Assembly: GCA_002793745.1 (NCBI GenBank)
Contig: PFEE01000057.1
Span: 10,427 to 25,964, forward strand
DNA length: 15,538 bases
Reading direction: 5' to 3'
Source of the DNA: Candidatus Roizmanbacteria bacterium CG10_big_fil_rev_8_21_14_0_10_45_7
Lineage (GTDB): Bacteria > Patescibacteriota > Microgenomatia > UBA1406
Each line of letters starts with the position of its first letter. The stretch's first letter is position 1. A program made the translations under genes and the position numbers. The notes beneath the pieces were generated by a model. It had not been told where the DNA came from and did not search any database. It worked only from the letters and a program-made list of their open reading frames with translations. Shown in pieces: positions 8,783-15,538 of the stretch.

Positions 8783-10176
8783 TGACATACTCCAGCGCCT
8801 CTGCCTCAAACTGGGATATCGCAGTAACCGGAATGTCTTTGGTATACCCGCGAACACCAAACCACATCGTGACGACCTGTTCTGACAGAGTCAGCGGCTT
8901 GTTCTTTCCCTGTTTCAGCAACTCGTACATGCGTGCTCCCCGGTCAAGCGTTTTTTTGGTTTCCTCATCAAGCTCTGAAGCAAATTGCGAAAATGCAGCC
9001 AACTCGCGGTACTGTGCCAACTCTAGCTTGAGCTGCCCCGCAACCTGTTTCATGGCTTTTACCTGGGCCGATGATCCGACGCGCGAAACTGACGCTCCCA
9101 CGTTAATGGCCGGACGCATACCCGCATTAAACAAATCTTTTTCCAAAAATATCTGGCCGTCGGTAATAGAAATGACATTGGTAGGAATGTAGGCAGCAAT
9201 ATCGCCCTCCTGCGTTTCAATGATAGGAAGGGCGGTAATAGAGCCTCCTCCTTTTTCGGGTGACAGTCGGCAGGAACGCTCAAGCAACCGTGAATGCAAG
9301 TAAAACACGTCTCCCGGGTATGCCTCGCGACCTGCCGGGCGGCGTAGAATAAGCGAAATCTGGCGGTACGCCCATGCGTGCTTGGTAAGGTCGTCATAAA
9401 TAATCAAAACATCTTTTCCTTTGTTCATAAAGTACTCGGCAATAGCGCTTCCCGCATACGGGGCGATATACTGCAAGGAGCCCGGGTCGTTCGCACTAGC
9501 ATTCACCACAATGGTGTACGCCATGGCTCCCGCCTCTGATAACAGATTAACCACCTGAGCAACCTTTGATTCTTTTTGCCCAATGGCAACATAGACACAA
9601 ATAACCTGTTCATGTTTCTGATTCAGAATAGTGTCAATGGCAATGGTGGTTTTACCGGTAGACCGGTCACCGATAATCAGTTCACGCTGTCCGCGGCCGA
9701 TGGGAATAAGGCCATCGATTGACTTAATGCCGGTTTGCAACGGAACCGAAACTTGCTTACGATGTACGATACCGGGAGCAATTTTTTCAATCTCTTCGCG
9801 TTCCTTGGTGGGAAGCGCGCCCTGACCGTCAATCGGTGCACCGAGTGGGTTAACTACACGACCCAGCAATTTTTCAGAAACCGGAATACTAAGAATCGTG
9901 CCATTGATGGTCACCCGATCCCCAACACGCAACTGCGTATAGTCATCAAACAGCAAGACCGCAACCTGAAATTCTTTAAGGTCGGTAATCATACCCACAT
10001 GATTGTTACCCAGTGTCGCCATTTCTCCATAGCGAGCGTTAGGTAAACCTTCCACTACAGCTACACCATCATACAGTTCAATAATCTCACCGCTTTGTCC
10101 GCCAACAACCGGCGATTTAACGGATTCAATATCTTTTATAAGATTGTCGGCAAGGCTTGCTTTTTGTGCCATCGTG

Positions 10177-10518
10177 CTATGCCTGTAAACTTTCAAAAAC
10201 TTGGTTTAACCTCCCTTTCAAGGAGAGATCAAAATAATAATCGTGAAACTTAATCGTCAGTCCCATCAACAGTCCCGGGTCAACGGTATTGACCACCTTC
10301 ACGCTGTCATGCTGCATGCCAAAGGTATGTAAAATAGCCTCCTCATCCGCTCTAGATAAAGGATAGGGACTGCCGATTTCAACTGCCGCCTCGTGGCGTG
10401 CCATTAAATCCGCTACGCGCTCACGAAACGCTTTGTCATCCAACAGCACGACAAGCTGTGCTTCGACTTTTGACGGCCGAATATCATCGGGAAGCGTCTG
10501 CTTAGACGATTTATTCAT
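10177..10518 (-). CDS. atpH: ATP synthase F1 delta subunit, N-terminally shortened
   Basis: Delta links F1 to the peripheral stalk. The C-terminal part is recognisable: AAVEIGSPYPLSRADEEAIL, VNTVDPGLLMGLTIKF and DLSLKGRLNQVFESL match the end of delta/OSCP proteins. From the ATG at 10518 the protein has only 113 residues, against about 175-180 normally, so most of the N-terminal helical bundle that grips the alpha subunits is absent. The start overlaps the atpF stop by eight bases (ATGAATAA). An in-frame TTG at 10605 would add only 29 residues encoded inside atpF, and these do not look like delta. No frameshifted remnant is possible upstream, since atpF fills that space. Confidence 0.85.
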   Translation of the reverse strand: MNKSSKQTLPDDIRPSKVEAQLVVLLDDKAFRERVADLMARHEAAVEIGSPYPLSRADEEAILHTFGMQHDSVKVVNTVDPGLLMGLTIKFHDYYFDLSLKGRLNQVFESLQA

Positions 10519-11011
10519 TTTTAACGCGTGGCAACTGCTTGATGATATCTTTAGTAACCTCCTCCTGAAGTTCACGGCGTACCATGCCCTGCAGCGCTTT
10601 ATCAAGCACTAAAGACGCAATACGCACCACGTCACTCCGAACCGACACGAGCATTCTGTTCTTTTCTTGCTCAATCATTTCCATATTATGTTCGCGTATC
10701 CGGTCCGCCTCTTCGTGCGCCTCCTTAATAATAGAACGTTTGGCTACATCCACCTCTTTTTTCATAGCCGTATACTCTTTTTTAAGCTTTTGTTCGGTTT
10801 CCTGCTGCATAGCCTCTTGCTTTTGCTGCAGCACACTCTCCTGCTCTTTTGCTTCACGCACCAGGCGCTCGAGCTGCGTTTGCTTTTCATGTTCAGCCCT
10901 AATCTTTTTCAAAAACGGCTTGTGTACATAACGCAGGTACACTACCAGCACAATGAAGAAATTAATCGTCTGCGCCAGCAACAGTCCTCCGTTTATTCCC
11001 AGCTTTTCCAT
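10511..11011 (-). CDS. atpF: ATP synthase Fo b subunit (peripheral stalk)
   Basis: The 166-aa protein has the b-subunit architecture. One N-terminal membrane helix spans about residues 8-28 (LLLAQTINFFIVLVVYLRY) and is followed by VHKPFLKKI. A long, highly charged helix rich in Glu, Lys and Gln (about 30-150) forms the stalk dimer. The end binds delta. It starts three bases after the atpE stop and overlaps atpH by eight bases. Length is normal, so the missing delta domain has not been fused here. Only one b-type gene is present, so a homodimer is expected. Confidence 0.93.
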   Translation of the reverse strand: MEKLGINGGLLLAQTINFFIVLVVYLRYVHKPFLKKIRAEHEKQTQLERLVREAKEQESVLQQKQEAMQQETEQKLKKEYTAMKKEVDVAKRSIIKEAHEEADRIREHNMEMIEQEKNRMLVSVRSDVVRIASLVLDKALQGMVRRELQEEVTKDIIKQLPRVKNE

Positions 11012-11014
11012 TCT

Positions 11015-11987
<973 letters not shown>

Positions 11988-12238
11988 GTCTATGATCTTG
12001 AATCAGTTTATAAATACTATAAAAGCTTGCTAATGTTCCTAAAAATAAAAATAGTACCGTTCCGAAGGGCGGTACGTTGAAAACTGTATCACAGGCGATA
12101 CCTAATGTCAATGACACCAGTAACGGCGTGAGTATACGAAATGCTACATTAGACTGTCTCAGGGCCTCAATTACGATTTTTAACGGCGATTCACGAGAAG
12201 CACGGTGGTAGTGCGGGTTTTCGCGGATGTATCTGCTG

Positions 12239-15200
12239 CTACTCATATGCCTTTAACGATATGGCCTTGTCTATAAGCAATGTGGTTCTGCCCTCCTTTT
12301 CCTGAACGCTACCTTTCACCAGCACCGGTTCATCGATTTTCCATATTTTCTTGGTCTGTATATATACCTTGGGAAACACGACTGCCTCTACATCAGCCTG
12401 ATAATCCGACAGTGTCACAAATGCCATAGCATGGTTGTCTCTCTTAGTTATTACCTCTTTTATTCCTTTCACCACGGCACCCAACACGATGTCTTTCATG
12501 CCCGGTTTGAGCTTTACCACCGATGTCGTCGATTTTTTCTGCAATATGGCGCGGTATCGTTCAAGCACATTTACCGATAACGCAAAGCCGATGACTTCCC
12601 GCTCGTATGCCAAAATATCAGCATCATTGCTCACTACTGTTTTAGGCAATACATCGACCGGGTGCATTTTTGCACTTATTTGTGAACCGGAAAATAATCC
12701 AAACTGCCCGCCATCTTCCTTTGCTTTCTGTGATTGAATATCCTTGATAATCTGCTCGTAATACACGCGCAGTTGCGTCCGGTTACCAAACGAATCAAAA
12801 CAGCCGGCTTTAATAAGGCTGTCTACTGTTTTTTTGTTTACCCGTCGCAGGTCGACGCGCATAAGAAAATCCTTAAGTCCGGTAAACGGACCGTCTTTGC
12901 GAGCCTCCTGTATTGCTTCAATGGCCGCGTCCCCCACATTTTTGATAGCCGCCAGGCCAAAGCGAATCGAAGTGTCTTCTATAGTAAATTCGCTACTTGA
13001 TATAGTAATGTCAGGCGGCAGCACCGCTAGTTCCATGCGCCGGCATTCGTTGAGTACATGGATAATTTTCTCATCACGCTGTGGCCCTGACGCTGATTCA
13101 AGCTCTGCCGTAATAAGGGCAGTCATAAATTCAACCGGGTAATGCGCTTTCACATACGCTGTCCAATAGGCTATAGTGGCATAACTGACTGAGTGAGGCA
13201 TGTTGAATCCGTACGCAGCAAATTTCTCCATAAACCCAAACAGCTGTTCGGCCAATGCCCGTTTATATCCGTTCTTTAAGCACCCTTCAATAAATTTTAC
13301 TTTTTCCTTTTTCATGAGTTCTTTCTTTTTCTTACCCATGGCCATGCGCAAACTGTCGGCCTGAGTCAGGGTATATCCGGCCATGCGGTGGGCAATTTCA
13401 GTCACCTGCTCCTGATAGACTAAAATGCCATACGTTGCTCCTAAGATTGGTTCAAGATCAGGATGCAGATAGGTAATGCTTTTCGGTTTTTTCTTGCCTT
13501 CAATAAACTGGGGAATAAGCGCCATAGGACCGGGGCGGAACAGCGCCACCATGGCAGCAATATCGGTAAACCTGTTGGGTTTGAGGTCTTTCGCGAGGCT
13601 TTGCATACCGCGCGACTCAAGCTGAAATACTCCCACGTTATTGCCTGACGCGATAAGCTCGTAGGTCTCGGGATCTTCTAGGGGAATATCTGCCACTTTT
13701 ACCGTCTTTTTTCTCGTTTGCTTCACCAATTTTAAGGCATTTTCCAAAATAGTAAGGTTGCGCAGTCCCAAAAAGTCGATTTTCATGAGTCCCACGGCCC
13801 GTCCATCCGACACTGCATTCAAATCAAGACAATACATATCGTACTGGGTAATAATTTTCCCCCCGCGTGCCTCACGCTGAATCGGGGTGTATTCGGTTAA
13901 TGGTTTATCTGCAACAACTACCCCCGCCGCATGCACCGATGCATGGCGCGAGACACCCTCAAGTTTCTTTGAAACATCAATCAGTTCTTTTACTTTTTCA
14001 TTTGAGTCATACAGGTCTTTCAGTTCCGGGGACTCTTCCAACGCGCGGTCGAGCGACATGGGAAATCCCTGCTTTCCTTGGGGAATAATTTTTGCTATCC
14101 GGTCACCCTGTGAATACGACCATCCCAGCGCACGCGCCACGTCACGCACTGCCATACGGGCTTCCATGGTTCCGAATGTTATAATCTGAGCCACCTTATC
14201 CTCGCCGTATTTATTCATGACATAGCGTAATACTTCATCACGGCGTTTATCGGCAAAATCAATATCAATATCAGGAGGTGTCGGTCGGTCGGGATTTAAA
14301 AACCGCTCAAAATGCAGGTTGTGATACAAGGGGTCAATTTCCGTAATGCCCAATACGTACGATACCAACGAGCCTGCTGCAGATCCGCGCCCGGGGCCCA
14401 CCGCTATTCCCTGCTCTTTTGCCCAGTTAACAAAGTCCTGCACAATTAAAAAATAGGTTGAATACCCTTTTTTGACAATAACGCTCAGCTCATAGGCAAT
14501 ACGGTCTTTCATCTCCTGAGTTACTTTACTGAACCGCTCAGGAAGCCGCTTATCAACCAGTTTCCTAATCCAGGTTTCCACGGTTTCACCTTTGGGCACG
14601 TCGTACGGAGGCAGAATCCAGCGGTCGTGGGGAATGGTAAGATTGCACCGATCGGCAATTTTCACCGTATTTTCAATAGCTTCGGGTAGATCGGCAAACT
14701 GCGCCTCCATTTCTTTGGCCGACTTTATGTAGAAATCGGGAACGTCAATCATAGACATAGGCCGCTCCGAGTCCTGCATAGAACTTCTCGTTTGTATGCA
14801 CATCAACACTTCCTGCGCGTATGCGTCGCCTTTTGCAACATAATGGGCGTCATTGGTAGCCACCAATCCCAGCCCGTATTTTCTCGAGAGGGCAATTAGT
14901 TTCTTTTCAAGCCTTGGCAGCTGCGCTATTCCAGGATGCCGCTGCAATTCTATAAAAAAGTTCTCTTTGCCAAAAATGTCAATGAATGTCCGTATCCATT
15001 TTTCGGCATATTCAGGTTCGTCATTAAGAATTGATTTGGCAATAATGCCGGACATACAACCGGAAAGGGCTATTAAGCCCTTACTGTGTTTTTTTAACAC
15101 CTCTACATCTGCGCGGGGTTTGTAATGGAAACCCTCAAGGTGGGCATGTGAGACAATCTTCATTAAATTTTTGTACCCTTCAAGGTTGGTGGCCAACAAT

Positions 15201-15469
15201 ACGAGATGGTACTGGTCATCGCCCATTTTTTTCTGCTTATCGAATCGTGAGGCGCGCGCATGGTATATCTCACAACCCACAATCGGCTTTAGTCCTTCAT
15301 CAATCGCCTTCAGGTAAAACTTGAACGAACCGTACATGGCGCCATGATCTGTCAGCGCAACCGCTTTCATGCCCAGTTCACGTATTTTTTTCGTGAGATC
15401 CTCCAATCGGGACAACCCATCCAACAAAGAAAATTCCGAGTGGGTATGAAGATGCACAAAATCTGCCAT
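12239..15469 (-). CDS. dnaE: DNA polymerase III alpha subunit
   Basis: This is the replicative DNA polymerase, 1076 aa. The PHP domain (1-270) keeps metal-ligand candidates His8, His10, Asp17, His42, Glu67, His88, Cys138, Asp207 and His209. The polymerase core has GPGRGSAAGSL (358-368), catalytic Asp402 and Asp404 in PDIDIDF, and the third Asp in MKIDFLGLRNL. A beta-clamp motif QFGLF lies at 922-926, and an OB fold follows (about 985-1070). The protein stops after the OB fold, without the tau-binding domain of longer homologues (about 1160 aa). I chose the ATG at 15469 because it gives the standard FVHLHTHSEFS beginning and fits the promoter. The upstream in-frame codons up to the window edge are probably not translated. 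The stop overlaps the next gene. Confidence 0.96.
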   Translation of the reverse strand: MADFVHLHTHSEFSLLDGLSRLEDLTKKIRELGMKAVALTDHGAMYGSFKFYLKAIDEGLKPIVGCEIYHARASRFDKQKKMGDDQYHLVLLATNLEGYKNLMKIVSHAHLEGFHYKPRADVEVLKKHSKGLIALSGCMSGIIAKSILNDEPEYAEKWIRTFIDIFGKENFFIELQRHPGIAQLPRLEKKLIALSRKYGLGLVATNDAHYVAKGDAYAQEVLMCIQTRSSMQDSERPMSMIDVPDFYIKSAKEMEAQFADLPEAIENTVKIADRCNLTIPHDRWILPPYDVPKGETVETWIRKLVDKRLPERFSKVTQEMKDRIAYELSVIVKKGYSTYFLIVQDFVNWAKEQGIAVGPGRGSAAGSLVSYVLGITEIDPLYHNLHFERFLNPDRPTPPDIDIDFADKRRDEVLRYVMNKYGEDKVAQIITFGTMEARMAVRDVARALGWSYSQGDRIAKIIPQGKQGFPMSLDRALEESPELKDLYDSNEKVKELIDVSKKLEGVSRHASVHAAGVVVADKPLTEYTPIQREARGGKIITQYDMYCLDLNAVSDGRAVGLMKIDFLGLRNLTILENALKLVKQTRKKTVKVADIPLEDPETYELIASGNNVGVFQLESRGMQSLAKDLKPNRFTDIAAMVALFRPGPMALIPQFIEGKKKPKSITYLHPDLEPILGATYGILVYQEQVTEIAHRMAGYTLTQADSLRMAMGKKKKELMKKEKVKFIEGCLKNGYKRALAEQLFGFMEKFAAYGFNMPHSVSYATIAYWTAYVKAHYPVEFMTALITAELESASGPQRDEKIIHVLNECRRMELAVLPPDITISSSEFTIEDTSIRFGLAAIKNVGDAAIEAIQEARKDGPFTGLKDFLMRVDLRRVNKKTVDSLIKAGCFDSFGNRTQLRVYYEQIIKDIQSQKAKEDGGQFGLFSGSQISAKMHPVDVLPKTVVSNDADILAYEREVIGFALSVNVLERYRAILQKKSTTSVVKLKPGMKDIVLGAVVKGIKEVITKRDNHAMAFVTLSDYQADVEAVVFPKVYIQTKKIWKIDEPVLVKGSVQEKEGRTTLLIDKAISLKAYE

Positions 15470-15476
15470 TTCCGTT

Positions 15477-15505
15477 ATCTTACCGCAGATGAGGTTGACA
15501 GTAAA
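15477..15505 (-). promoter_or_regulatory. Candidate dnaE promoter, nearly leaderless
   Basis: On the minus strand TTTACT (15500-15505) is followed after 17 bases by TAAGAT (15477-15482). The predicted transcription start is 15470, one base before the ATG at 15469. Both hexamers match the consensus at four of six positions. It would drive dnaE and the downstream atp genes. Confidence 0.45.
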
Positions 15506-15523
15506 GGCAAAAGTTGGGACAAT
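15495..15523 (+). promoter_or_regulatory. Divergent promoter for a gene beyond the right edge
   Basis: A perfect TTGACA (15495-15500) is followed after 17 bases by GACAAT (15518-15523). The predicted transcription start is about 15530, and an ATG lies at 15534-15536, giving a leader of about four bases. The gene itself runs off the window, so its identity cannot be seen. The promoter overlaps the dnaE promoter on the opposite strand. Confidence 0.5.
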
Positions 15524-15538
15524 TGAGAATATCATGTC

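Noticed and set aside
10519..10605. N-terminal extension of the delta subunit from a TTG at 10605
   Set aside because: The added residues are basic and Cys-rich, do not resemble delta, and lie entirely in the end of atpF; the ATG at 10518 gives a standard overlap.
15470..15535. N-terminal extension of DnaE up to the window edge
   Set aside because: The extra residues are not found at the start of DnaE proteins, and the dnaE promoter would lie inside them.

Overview
The window reads like a bacterium of the Candidate Phyla Radiation (Patescibacteria). This is an inference from several traits together: very tight packing with many overlapping genes, few Shine-Dalgarno sequences, shortened housekeeping proteins, and a CTP synthase of a divergent type. 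The genetic code looks standard: UGA acts as a stop, for example in atpC and the methyltransferase gene, and is not read through. No CRISPR array, insertion sequence or complete prophage is visible.

Region 1 (1-2420, + strand) holds the 3' part of a large cell-surface protein with beta-sandwich modules and a C-terminal membrane anchor. Next comes a small membrane protein related to the TM-helix domain of mechanosensitive channels, then a tRNA-Glu(UUC) gene. The first 23 bases of the tRNA gene are also the last codons and stop of the membrane protein. Region 2 (2421-3070) is a single AT-rich gene for an unrecognised, membrane-anchored 188-aa protein. It sits directly behind the tRNA with its own TATAAT box and a hairpin against its start codon, and its base composition is clearly unlike its neighbours.

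Region 3 (3071-15469, - strand) is a continuous run of 13 genes: dnaE, an AtpZ/AtpI-family gene, atpB, atpE, atpF, atpH, atpA, atpG, atpD, atpC, pyrG, rplS and an FkbM-type methyltransferase. Most junctions overlap or are separated by fewer than 10 bases (atpB-atpE is 25). The replicative polymerase is therefore physically coupled to the complete F1Fo ATP synthase operon, whose c subunit looks proton-type, and then to CTP synthesis and ribosomal protein L19. rplS also has a good promoter of its own inside the end of pyrG. A second promoter pair at the right edge (15477-15523) drives dnaE leftward and an unseen gene rightward.

The points most worth a second look are these: the delta subunit (atpH) lacks most of its N-terminal domain; DnaE has a complete set of PHP metal-binding residues but no C-terminal tau-binding domain; the tRNA gene overlaps a coding region in a way that should create a stop-less mRNA; and the AT-rich orphan follows the tRNA. 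Several predicted transcripts start at or within a few bases of the start codon, which suggests leaderless translation. I found no convincing multi-gene novel system. The AT-rich orphan is the best candidate for something undescribed.
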